Of a stretch of 64,000 nt of DNA, positions 36,401 to 43,073 are shown in pieces. The stretch lies in the NCBI GenBank assembly GCA_963819715.1, contig CAWFXE010000002.1, positions 496,001-560,000 of the forward strand, in the 5' to 3' direction. Within the stretch, counting starts at the first letter, position 1, and each line of letters begins with the position of its first letter. The notes under the pieces are model-generated. The model made no database searches, had not been told where the DNA came from, and saw nothing but the letters and a program-made list of their open reading frames with translations. Position numbers and translations under genes: made by a program. This DNA is from DASUPK01 sp963819715 (GTDB lineage: Bacteria; Actinomycetota; Thermoleophilia; Solirubrobacterales; 70-9).

Positions 36401-36544
36401 AACCTGCGGGAATCGCTCGACCTCTTCAAGCAGATCGACTGCCCGTACCAGGCGGCGAGGAGCGGCTGGCTGCTCGGCGGCGAGGAGCGCGAGGAGGCGA
36501 AGGGGACCTTCGAGCGGCTCGGCGCGATGCTGCCCGCCGACTGA
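33425..36544 (+). CDS. Class III adenylate/guanylate cyclase fused to a STAND-type ATPase and helical repeats
   Basis: 1039 residues. The N-terminal cyclase domain (about 5-175) has KIATMLFADLVGSTELA with metal Asp17 and EKYIGDAVMAVFG with the second metal Asp. A P-loop ATPase follows: Walker A VIGEAGIGKTR near 218, Walker B LAIGVDDAHWAD. The remainder is TPR-like alpha-helical to the C terminus. No LuxR helix-turn-helix is present, so the output is probably cyclic nucleotide. The convergent neighbour encodes a cyclic-nucleotide-binding protein. Confidence 0.9.
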   Translation: MSTLGGERKIATMLFADLVGSTELATALDPEDLRGRLEPFFDAARAALEQHGGTVEKYIGDAVMAVFGAPVAHGDDPDRAIAAALSVIDGVSAIDGNLSVRVGIETGEILAVPESGDLRVTGEAVNAAARLQQAAAPGEVLVGERTARACRRAQLERNGAVDAKGIDTPLPAFRAVAICDDDELTNVPLIGREDDLAMLRLIARRAEREQVPQLVTVIGEAGIGKTRLSAELFAGLRDDGWRTVVGRSPPYGHGIAFWALGEILHDAAGYSIEARFDEVEPALREVLEKLGADDAAELAAALVVAMRGAEEGTDAEDELKRAWRRFVALLAADRPLAIGVDDAHWADEGTLNLLEEAAFGLSNAPVLILCTCRPELSERLPDFGRSARNHTQIELLPLDGPSATRLAELLLPEDRRPLAGRIADAAGGNPFFTEEVSRAIREEREENFPERLPDTVQAAIAARIDLLPPEEKRALQLAAVLGHTFAQGPLEDLLGEDPGDLLWSLRRRALVEERTTSDAGSYAFRHQLIKDVAYSSLTRAERAGLHDQAAEALMAREPFAERAELVAYHLDHAFELQPTPARRNAACTALAQAAASAVRRGAAARGQALYEQAAELSEGSEQVDWLIAAGEVALRRWRGDYAMRLYREAGETAERIGDSRAADGYARAVEIGTRMSGISGNPDREQLRPLLERGRALVTDDDTVTKARLLLDEAWLAWKNDQTLEMERPALGGLELARESGDLTVLQSALDAVTASDWQQGRHRDAVEHTRERLDLLRDAPRTGTLDVERSDALHMMIECLLQTGDFHEAETYAKEARDLDLSRGIIYSAWQRGLLPAFFLGRWDEALDMANHVRDAWVAAERPPLGAFATSIACAGAIMGLRGDDRWTSWFEIADELGEGGLGNKAGVIVMKAEIELHQGEVQCAADRFVSKISTTWFRSPYLAARAEAYSRLGREDADDAILAAEEGIGEHRYAMGILLRAKGIRSGDEENLRESLDLFKQIDCPYQAARSGWLLGGEEREEAKGTFERLGAMLPAD

Positions 36545-36553
36545 CGCGCGGAG

Positions 36554-36964
36554 CTAGTCGCGCTGCTCGGCGTCGCGCAACCGCGACGCCAGGGTCTCGA
36601 GCATCGACCAGGCGACCTCGGGGTGCTCCTCGACGAACGGCCGGAACTCCCACGCCGTCAGACCCTGACAGCGCAGATCGGTCGTGGCGACGATGGTCGC
36701 CGAGCGCGGACCGCTGTCGATCAGCGTGACGTCTCCGAAGTACTCCCCTGGCCCGAGCGTCCTGACGATCTTGCCGTCGATGCTGACGGTCGCATTGCCG
36801 TCCTCGATGACGAAGAACCCGACGCCGCTCTTGCCCTCGGTGGTGATCTCCTCGCCCTCGTTGAAGCCCCGCTCCTGCATGCGGTTCGCGAGCTTCTTCA
36901 GCTCCTTGGGCTTCACCCCCTGGAACAGGGGGACCCCGCCGAGCGTCTCCACCAGGTCCGCCAC
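36554..36964 (-). CDS. Cyclic nucleotide-binding domain protein
   Basis: 136 residues consisting of one CRP-type cNMP-binding fold with no DNA-binding or enzymatic partner. The phosphate-binding cassette reads GPGEYFGDVTLIDSGPRSATI, retaining the Arg but with Asp where the usual ribose-binding Glu of FGE stands. It is convergent with the cyclase gene, 9 bp apart, suggesting a cAMP-sensing role. GTG start with TAGGAT 6 nt upstream. Confidence 0.87.
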   Translation of the reverse strand: MADLVETLGGVPLFQGVKPKELKKLANRMQERGFNEGEEITTEGKSGVGFFVIEDGNATVSIDGKIVRTLGPGEYFGDVTLIDSGPRSATIVATTDLRCQGLTAWEFRPFVEEHPEVAWSMLETLASRLRDAEQRD

Positions 36965-36970
36965 GGGGCG

Positions 36971-36976
36971 ATCCTA
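36971..36976 (-). promoter_or_regulatory. Candidate -10 box TAGGAT for the cNMP-binding gene
   Basis: It is 6 nt upstream of the GTG at 36964. Confidence 0.5.
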
Positions 36977-37002
36977 CTCATGGCCTGCGTTTGACACAAG
37001 AT

Positions 37003-37018
37003 GTGAATCGTAGTTCAC
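37003..37018. promoter_or_regulatory. Candidate TetR operator GTGAA-N6-TTCAC with upstream TTGACA
   Basis: The inverted repeat ends 3 nt before the TTG start of the TetR gene. TTGACA at 36991-36996 fits a -35 box, so binding here would block the promoter of the TetR/acyl-CoA dehydrogenase operon. Confidence 0.55.
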
Positions 37019-37021
37019 TTC

Positions 37022-37657
37022 TTGGCCTTGGCCTATCGCAGCACCGAGCGAACCGAAGCGCGCCGTGCCGAAACCCGAGAGCGGATCGTCACCGCGGCAC
37101 TGGAGCTGATCGCCGAGGGCGGCTACGTCGCGGCCCAGGTCGCGGCGGTCGCCGATCGCGCCGGGGTCGCCGTCGGGACCGTCTATCGCTACTTCCCCTC
37201 GAAGTCGGATCTGTTCGCGGAGGTCTTTCGCGCCGCGTCACAGCGCGAGGTCGACGAGATGCGGGCCGGGGCCGCGGCCACGGAGGGCGGATCGGCCGCC
37301 GACCGCATCGCCGCCGGGACCGAGACCTTCGCCCGCCGGGCGCTCGCCGGGCGGCGTCTCGCGTGGGCGCTGCTCGCCGAGCCGGTGGACCCCGCCGTCG
37401 AGGCCGAGCGACTTCACTTCCGCCACAGCTACCGCGACGTAATCGCGGAGATCGTCGCTGACGGCGTCCGCTCCGGGGAGCTCCCGGAGCAGGACATCGA
37501 CGCCACAGCCGCCGCACTTGTCGGAGCGATCGGGGAGACAATGATCGGACCGCTCTCCCCCACCGCCAATGGAGGCGATCCGGAAACCCTGATCGCCTCC
37601 CTGATCAACTTCTGTGTTCGCGCAATCGGAGAGGAGCCCGCCCGTGTCAACAGCTGA
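37022..37657 (+). CDS. TetR family transcriptional regulator
   Basis: 211 residues with the DNA-binding region at about 18-64 (RERIVTAALELIAEGGY, VAAVADRAGVAVGTVYRYFPSKSDLF). It overlaps the following acyl-CoA dehydrogenase by 14 bp. The arrangement suggests local control of an acyl-CoA catabolic operon. TTG start; an inverted repeat lies immediately upstream. Confidence 0.88.
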   Translation: MALAYRSTERTEARRAETRERIVTAALELIAEGGYVAAQVAAVADRAGVAVGTVYRYFPSKSDLFAEVFRAASQREVDEMRAGAAATEGGSAADRIAAGTETFARRALAGRRLAWALLAEPVDPAVEAERLHFRHSYRDVIAEIVADGVRSGELPEQDIDATAAALVGAIGETMIGPLSPTANGGDPETLIASLINFCVRAIGEEPARVNS

Positions 37658-39317
37658 GAAGGCCACCGGAGTCAGGACCCACACCGTCGAGAACCAGGCG
37701 CCGCCACTGGTCGACTACAACGTCTTCGAGGCGGACACGGTGATGAAGGAGGCCGTGGCCCGCGAGGGCGCCGACTGGGCGACCGACAAGATCTCCGAGG
37801 TCGGCGAGATCGCCGGCCGGGGTGACGTGATCGAGCTCGGCCGGCTCGCCAACGAGAACCCGCCGAAGCTCCGCACTCACGACCGCTACGGGAACCGGGT
37901 CGACATCCCCGAGTTCCATCCCTCCTGGCACGAGCTGATGCGGCTCGGCGTCTCGCACGAGCTCCACTCGCTGCCCTGGCGCGAGCCACAGCCGGGCGCG
38001 CACGTCGCCCGCGCGGCCGCCTTCATGTGCTTCTCCCAGGCCGAGGCCGGGGTCGGCTGCCCGATCTCGATGACCTACTCGGTGGTGCCGGCGCTCCGCA
38101 AGCAGCCGGAGCTCGCCGAGGAGTGGGAGCCGCGGATCCTCTCCGACGTCTACGACCCGCGCCAGATCGCTGCCTCCGAGAAGGAGGGCTCCCTCTTCGG
38201 CATGGGGATGACCGAGAAGCAGGGCGGTTCGGATGTGCGCGCCAACACCACGGTCGGCAGGCCGATCAACGGCGGCGGCCCCGGGGCCGAATACGAGATC
38301 ACCGGCCACAAGTGGTTCTTCTCCGCGCCGCAGTGCGACGCGTTCCTCGTCCTCGCTCAGGCCGAGGGCGGCGTCTCCTGCTTCCTGATGCCGCGGCGTC
38401 TGCCCGATGGCGAGCTCAACCGCTTCCGCCTGCAGCGGCTGAAGGACAAGCTGGGCAACCGCTCCAACGCGTCGTCCGAGATCGAGTTCGATGGCGCCTG
38501 GACCCGCCTGGTCGGCGAGGAGGGCGCCGGAGTTCGGACGATCATCGAGATGGTCAACCACACCCGGCTCGACTGCGCGACGGGCAGCGCCACCGGGATG
38601 CGCGCCGGGGTCGCACAGGCGATCAACCACGCCTCCCACCGCGTCACCTTCGGCAAGGTGCTGGTCGATCAGCCGCTGATGCAGAACGTCCTGGCCGATC
38701 TGGCGGTCGAGTCCGAGGCGGCGACGATCGGCTCGCTGCGACTCGCCCGCGCCTACGACGAGGCGCTAGCCGGCGACGACGAGGCGCAGGCCTTCAAGCG
38801 GATCGCCAACGCCGTCCTCAAGTACTGGATCTCCAAGCGGGCACCAAGCCATGCGGTCGAATGCCTAGAGAGCCTGGGAGGGAACGGCTACGTCGAGGAG
38901 TCGGGCATGCCCCGCCTCTACCGCGAGGCCCCGCTCGCTTCGATCTGGGAGGGCTCGGGGAACGTCCAGTGCCTGGACGTGTTGCGAGCGATGGTCAAGA
39001 ACCCCAACTCGGTCGACTCGTTCTTCGCGGAGGTCGGCGAGGCCGAGGGCGCGGGCGAGCCGCGGCTGGACGCCTATGTCTCGGCGCTCAGAGCTGACCT
39101 CCAGGACATGACCGGGATCGAGTCGCGCGCCCGCCAGCTCGTCGAGCGGATGGCGCTCGCCCTGCAGGGCTCTCTGCTGCTGCGCTTCGGCGACGAGGCC
39201 GTCGCGGACGCATTCGTCGCCTCGCGGCTCGAGGGCGACTGGGGACACGCGTTCGGCACGCTGCCCGCGGGCACCGACTTCGCGCGGATCATCGACCGGC
39301 ACAGAGCCGCGGTCTAG
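37644..39317 (+). CDS. Acyl-CoA dehydrogenase, AidB-like
   Basis: 557 residues from a GTG at 37644 with GGAGAGGAG upstream. The flavoenzyme core is clear: MTYSVVPALRKQPE, GMGMTEKQGGSDVRANTT, ITGHKWFFSAPQCDAFLVLAQ, NRSNASSEIEFDGA, CLESLGGNGYVEESGMPRLYREAPLASIWEGSGN in successive segments. The length, the GGSDVRAN motif and the C-terminal extension match the AidB/IVD-like branch. It may oxidise a branched acyl-CoA or act in alkylation response; the next genes favour acyl-CoA metabolism. Confidence 0.87.
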   Translation: MSTAEKATGVRTHTVENQAPPLVDYNVFEADTVMKEAVAREGADWATDKISEVGEIAGRGDVIELGRLANENPPKLRTHDRYGNRVDIPEFHPSWHELMRLGVSHELHSLPWREPQPGAHVARAAAFMCFSQAEAGVGCPISMTYSVVPALRKQPELAEEWEPRILSDVYDPRQIAASEKEGSLFGMGMTEKQGGSDVRANTTVGRPINGGGPGAEYEITGHKWFFSAPQCDAFLVLAQAEGGVSCFLMPRRLPDGELNRFRLQRLKDKLGNRSNASSEIEFDGAWTRLVGEEGAGVRTIIEMVNHTRLDCATGSATGMRAGVAQAINHASHRVTFGKVLVDQPLMQNVLADLAVESEAATIGSLRLARAYDEALAGDDEAQAFKRIANAVLKYWISKRAPSHAVECLESLGGNGYVEESGMPRLYREAPLASIWEGSGNVQCLDVLRAMVKNPNSVDSFFAEVGEAEGAGEPRLDAYVSALRADLQDMTGIESRARQLVERMALALQGSLLLRFGDEAVADAFVASRLEGDWGHAFGTLPAGTDFARIIDRHRAAV

Positions 39318-39321
39318 GCCG

Positions 39322-39882
39322 ATCGCCAAGCTGATCTACTCCGCGAATTGCTCGCTCGACGGCTACACCGCCGACGAGCAGGGCAAATTCGACTGGACCG
39401 CCCCGGACGAGGAGGTGCACGCGTTCTTCAACGACCTCGAACGCGGGATCGGCACCTCTCTCTACGGGCGCCGGATGTACGAGACGATGGCGGTCTGGGA
39501 GAAACCGGAGACGATCGCGGGCGAGGGCGCGGTCGTCCGCGAGTACGCCGAAGTCTGGAAAGACGCGGACAAGGTGGTCTTCTCTCGAACCCTCGACGGC
39601 GTATCCACGGACAGGACCCGGCTCGAGCGGGAGTTCGACGCCGATGCGATCGGGCGGCTGAAGGAAGACGCGGAGCGCGACATCAGTGTCGGCGGGCCGA
39701 CCTTGGCCGCGGAGGCGATCAAGGCCGGCCTGGTGGACGAGTTTCACCTGGTCGTGGTCCCGATCATCGTTGGCGGTGGCACTCCGTTCTTCCCGGCTGG
39801 GGTCCGCGTCGATCTCGAGTTGATCGACGAGCAGCGTTTCACCGGCGGCTCGGTCCACCTCCACTACCGGACAAGGAGCTGA
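39322..39882 (+). CDS. Dihydrofolate reductase-like protein (RibD C-terminal family), non-canonical start
   Basis: About 186 residues. N-terminal AKLIYSANCSLDGYTAD, GRRMYETMAVWE, VVFSRTL, ISVGGPTLAAEAIKAGLVDE and PIIVGGGTPFFP define the RibD-C/DHFR-like family, which binds NADPH. The homology starts at a codon ATC (39322) where ATG would be expected. No ATG, GTG or TTG occurs in the 5' part; the first ATG-type start (GTG, 39415) would delete two strands. Either ATC or the CTG at 39331 initiates, or there is a base error. It is 4 bp after the dehydrogenase stop. Confidence 0.8.
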   Translation: MAKLIYSANCSLDGYTADEQGKFDWTAPDEEVHAFFNDLERGIGTSLYGRRMYETMAVWEKPETIAGEGAVVREYAEVWKDADKVVFSRTLDGVSTDRTRLEREFDADAIGRLKEDAERDISVGGPTLAAEAIKAGLVDEFHLVVVPIIVGGGTPFFPAGVRVDLELIDEQRFTGGSVHLHYRTRS

Positions 39883-39885
39883 CCG

Positions 39886-40698
39886 ATGGACTACGAGACC
39901 CTGTGCTACGAGCGCGACGGGCACGTCACCGTGCTCACCTACGACCGGCCGGAGGCGCGCAACGCCATCAGCCGCCGGATGAACCGCGAGCTCCACGATG
40001 CCTGGCAGCGCTTTCGCGACGCCGAGGACGAGTTCGTCCTCGTGATCACCGGCCAGGGCGACGCCTTCTGCGCCGGCTGGGACCTGGAGGACGCGGCCGA
40101 GCTCGGCGAGGGCGGGCAGCCCGACTGGGACGCATTCAAGACCTCGATCTACAACACGCCCGGCGAGTGCGGCTACACGCGGAAGGTGGACGTCTTCAAG
40201 CCGGTGATCGCCGCGGTCAACGGCTGGGCGGTAGCGGCCGGGCTGGAGAACGCGCTGCTGGCCGACATCCGGATCGCCGCCGAAAACGCCGTCTTCGGCG
40301 CGCTCGAGCGGCGCTGGAACATCGTCGGCGGCGACGGCATGAACGTCCGGCTCACCCTGACCGTCGGCTACGGCCGCGCGATGGAGATGATCATCACCGG
40401 ACGGCCGGTGGAAGCCGAGGAAGCGCTGCGGATCGGCCTCGCCAACGAGGTCGTGCCGGAGGGCAAGGCGCTCGAGAGGGCGATGGAGCTCGCGCAGCAG
40501 ATCGCCGAGCTGCCCCAGGGCGCGATCCGCTCGGACAAGGAGACGATGGTGATGAACGTCGGGAGGACCTACGAGGAGCAGCTGAGGCGGGAGGCGGAGA
40601 ACACGATCTCCATGTTCGCCCGGCGCGACTCCCACGCCATCGGGGCCCGCGCCTTCAAGGAGAAGCGGACCCCGGAGTGGCCGAACCACGGGCTCTAG
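39886..40698 (+). CDS. Enoyl-CoA hydratase/isomerase family protein
   Basis: 270 residues of the crotonase fold: VLTYDRPEARNAISRRMNREL, oxyanion-hole segments DAFCAGWDLED and VNGWAVAAGLENALLADIRIA. The position of the usual second Glu is in ERRWNIVGGDGMN. AAGGAG precedes the ATG. As the last gene of the TetR/dehydrogenase/RibD-like run, it suits hydration of the enoyl-CoA produced by the dehydrogenase. Confidence 0.9.
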   Translation: MDYETLCYERDGHVTVLTYDRPEARNAISRRMNRELHDAWQRFRDAEDEFVLVITGQGDAFCAGWDLEDAAELGEGGQPDWDAFKTSIYNTPGECGYTRKVDVFKPVIAAVNGWAVAAGLENALLADIRIAAENAVFGALERRWNIVGGDGMNVRLTLTVGYGRAMEMIITGRPVEAEEALRIGLANEVVPEGKALERAMELAQQIAELPQGAIRSDKETMVMNVGRTYEEQLRREAENTISMFARRDSHAIGARAFKEKRTPEWPNHGL

Positions 40699-40701
40699 CG
40701 T

Positions 40702-40803
40702 CTAGCGGCGGCGGAGCTTGGCGATCCTGATCCGCTGCTCGGCGCGGCGCTGCTGCTCGGCGCGGTGAGCTTGGCTTGCGTTGTGCGTGAAATTGGGGCT
40801 CAT
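40702..40803 (-). CDS. 33-aa basic small protein
   Basis: ATG at 40803, stop at 40702. The peptide begins MSPNFTHNASQAHRAEQQ and ends RIRIAKLRRR. A perfect GGAGG lies 7 nt before the ATG, better than most genes here. The composition (Gln/Arg/Ala, highly basic) suggests a helical RNA- or membrane-associated peptide. No family known to me. It is convergent with the enoyl-CoA hydratase, 3 bp away. Confidence 0.5.
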   Translation of the reverse strand: MSPNFTHNASQAHRAEQQRRAEQRIRIAKLRRR

Positions 40804-40865
40804 TTCGGTCCTCCCGAGTCGGTGTGTATGTCCTTTAGACCAGGGGTTCGCGGAGAACTCATCGG

Positions 40866-40871
40866 TACGCT
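40866..40871 (+). promoter_or_regulatory. Candidate -10 box TACGCT for the DUF2277 gene
   Basis: It is 6 nt upstream of the ATG at 40878, the same hexamer and spacing as for the S1 protease on the other strand. Confidence 0.5.
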
Positions 40872-40877
40872 GAGCCC

Positions 40878-41147
40878 ATGTGCAGAAACATCAGACAACT
40901 CCATAATTTCGAACCCCCCGCGAGCAAGGAGGAGGTCGACGACGCGGCCCTTCAGTTCGTCCGCAAGGTGAGCGGATCGACGAAGCCGTCGAAGGCGAAC
41001 GCCGAGGCGTTCGACCTGGCCGTCGAGGAGGTCGCAGCCTCCACGCGGAAGCTGCTCGATTCGCTGGTCACCAACGCTCCCCCGAAGAACCGGGAGGAAG
41101 AGGCGGCCAAGCGGCGGGCGAAGTACGAAGAGCGCTTCGCGGCGTAG
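40878..41147 (+). CDS. DUF2277 family protein
   Basis: 89 residues. MCRNIRQLHNFEPPAS at the N terminus, then ALQFVRKVSGSTKPSKAN and LLDSLVTNAPPKNREEEA, are the family's conserved blocks. Function is unknown. It is small, probably cytosolic and widespread in actinobacteria and proteobacteria. It ends one base before the convergent PPOX-fold gene. Confidence 0.88.
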   Translation: MCRNIRQLHNFEPPASKEEVDDAALQFVRKVSGSTKPSKANAEAFDLAVEEVAASTRKLLDSLVTNAPPKNREEEAAKRRAKYEERFAA

Positions 41148-41804
41148 CTAGGTTCGGGACCAGCTCTTGATGCTGTCGGGGACCGCAGGGTCCCCGGCGA
41201 GGTCGGGCGCCGGAATCGGTTCGCCCGTGCCCTGTGTGAGAGGAAGCTGACCGGCCCAGTGGGGCAGCTCCAGGTCCGCCTCCTCGTCGATCGGCGGTCC
41301 CGTTCGCACCTTCGCCGATGCCTCGTCGATCGGCAGCGACAGGACCCGGGTGGACTTCAGGTCCGTCTCGTCGGGGCCGCGGATTTCCTCGGCCCGGCCG
41401 CTCGCGATGTGCTCGACGACGGCCCGCAGCGCCGCCGCCTTCTCATCCGCAGCGGTCACCTCGCTCGCCGCCCCGAGCACCATCACCGAGCGGTAGTTGA
41501 GCGAGTGATGCAGTGCGGCGCGCGCGAGGACCAACTCATCGACGAGCGTCGCGGTCACGCAGCACGGCGTCCCGTCGACCAGTGCCTTGAGCATCCGATT
41601 GCCCTTGGCCCCGTGCAGGTACAGCGTCTCCCCCACCCGGGCGTGGATCGTCGGGATGACGTAGGGCTGGCCCTGCTGGACGAAGCCAACGTGGCAGGTC
41701 AGCGCCCCGTCGAGGATCGAGTGGACCAGCTCGCGGTCGTAGCTCCCACGGCCGGGCTTGCGGTAGATCCGGGTCCGATCGGTCTGTTCATACTCGCTCG
41801 GCAT
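41148..41804 (-). CDS. Pyridoxamine 5'-phosphate oxidase-fold protein (NimA-like flavin-binding)
   Basis: 218 residues. RTRIYRKPGRGSYDRELVHSIL, HVGFVQQGQPYVIPTIHARVG and LYLHGAKGNRMLKAL are typical of the PF12900-type split-barrel FMN proteins related to nitroimidazole reductases. A conserved YRSVMVLG segment follows. It probably binds FMN or F420. The ATG shares a base with the M28 peptidase stop. Confidence 0.87.
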   Translation of the reverse strand: MPSEYEQTDRTRIYRKPGRGSYDRELVHSILDGALTCHVGFVQQGQPYVIPTIHARVGETLYLHGAKGNRMLKALVDGTPCCVTATLVDELVLARAALHHSLNYRSVMVLGAASEVTAADEKAAALRAVVEHIASGRAEEIRGPDETDLKSTRVLSLPIDEASAKVRTGPPIDEEADLELPHWAGQLPLTQGTGEPIPAPDLAGDPAVPDSIKSWSRT

Positions 41805-43036
41805 CAGCCGGTGAGCCAGCGCTCATCCAGCTTGCGGATGACCGCTTCCGAAAGCCGGATGGCATCGCCGACGGTCCCGTAGTCCACGTTCTCGGGCGTG
41901 TCGGTCTTCCAGTGGTAGTTCGAGGGGTTCTTCCACTTGTTGCAGGACGCGACCGAGACGCACTGGTAGCCGGCCGCCAGCGGGAAGATGCCGTCGGTCG
42001 CATTGCGTAGCCGTAGCTCGCGGAAGGGCATCTCGATGCCGAGCTCATCCGCGGTGGAATCGAGCAGCTCGAGCGAAGCGGCCGGGTACTCACGCAGATT
42101 CAGCATTCCCTCCCCCCGCAGGACGAGGAGGTTGGGCGACCCGACGGTGTCGAGGCAGAGGAAGAAGGTGCGGTCGACGGGGAGCTCGGAGGCGTGCCTC
42201 TCCATGAAGAGGCCCATGCCTTCGCAGAGAGCCTCCTCGGAGGTGGAGAGGAAGAGGATCCGCGTGTTCTCCGGGGGCTGCTCGGCGAGGGCGCGAGCGA
42301 TCGCGATCTGGGCGATGCACCCGGTGCCGTTGTCGTTCGCGCCCGGTACCACCTGGCCGGCGCCGATGTGCGCCATGAACGCGGCGCTGCCCACCGAGAG
42401 GAAGGTCCCCAGCCCGATGAGCTTCCTGCTTCCGAGCGCGGCACCGGCGGCCACCACCGCGGGGCCCGCCACCGTCGGCCACATCAGGGGCGGGCTGGTG
42501 TCGTTGTTCTCGAACACCCCCGGTGCTTTCTGGCCGACCGCCTCGGTGATCGCGGGGTTGAAGAAGAAGGCGGTGTGGGCGGCGTCGTGATGGGCCATCA
42601 CGACGATCGTCCGCTCGGCGTCGGGCGGGCCCATCTCGGCGAGCACGTGGTGGGCGCTCCGCTTGGGGAGCATCCTCCGGAAGCGCCTGCGGCCGGGCGG
42701 GAGCTCGTCCGCGATCAGCGCGGACGCCGCCGCCCCTGTGATCGCCGCCAGCGCCCGTCTCGCGCGGCCGCCTCGACGGGAAGCCAGGCCCACGAGCGCG
42801 CCCGCGCCGGCGAGCAGCCCGATCGGCCACCAAAAGGTCCCATTCGCATCCGGCTCCTCCTCGACCCGGACGTCGCGCGCGCCGGCGTCGCGAAGCGCGG
42901 AGGCCAGCCACTCTCCCGCCCAGCGCTCGCCCGCCGATGCCGATTCGCGGTCCCACGAGCAGAGCTCGTCGAGGAGCTCGCGCATCCACGCCGCATCGGG
43001 CGGGGAAGAGATGTCCAGCGGGGCCTCCGTCGCCAT
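41804..43036 (-). CDS. M28 family metallopeptidase, membrane-associated
   Basis: 410 residues. Zinc-site motifs: AHHDAAH near 147, GANDNGTG, STSEEALCEG with catalytic Glu-Glu, LDTVG and the last ligand in NYHWKTDTPENVDY. A hydrophobic segment at about 74-86 and another near 195-225 interrupt the N-terminal half, so it may be membrane-attached. Probably an aminopeptidase. TAGCTT lies 6 nt before the ATG. Confidence 0.86.
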   Translation of the reverse strand: MATEAPLDISSPPDAAWMRELLDELCSWDRESASAGERWAGEWLASALRDAGARDVRVEEEPDANGTFWWPIGLLAGAGALVGLASRRGGRARRALAAITGAAASALIADELPPGRRRFRRMLPKRSAHHVLAEMGPPDAERTIVVMAHHDAAHTAFFFNPAITEAVGQKAPGVFENNDTSPPLMWPTVAGPAVVAAGAALGSRKLIGLGTFLSVGSAAFMAHIGAGQVVPGANDNGTGCIAQIAIARALAEQPPENTRILFLSTSEEALCEGMGLFMERHASELPVDRTFFLCLDTVGSPNLLVLRGEGMLNLREYPAASLELLDSTADELGIEMPFRELRLRNATDGIFPLAAGYQCVSVASCNKWKNPSNYHWKTDTPENVDYGTVGDAIRLSEAVIRKLDERWLTG

Positions 43037-43042
43037 GCCGGA

Positions 43043-43048
43043 AAGCTA
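43043..43048 (-). promoter_or_regulatory. Candidate -10 box TAGCTT for the M28 peptidase
   Basis: It is 6 nt upstream of the ATG at 43036. Confidence 0.45.
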
Positions 43049-43060
43049 CCCCTCCCTCCC

Positions 43061-43066
43061 TAACAT
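43061..43066 (+). promoter_or_regulatory. Candidate -10 box TAACAT for the site-2 protease
   Basis: It is 7 nt upstream of the ATG at 43074. With 43043-43048 it makes back-to-back promoters within 37 bp. Confidence 0.45.
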
Positions 43067-43073
43067 CCGAGAC

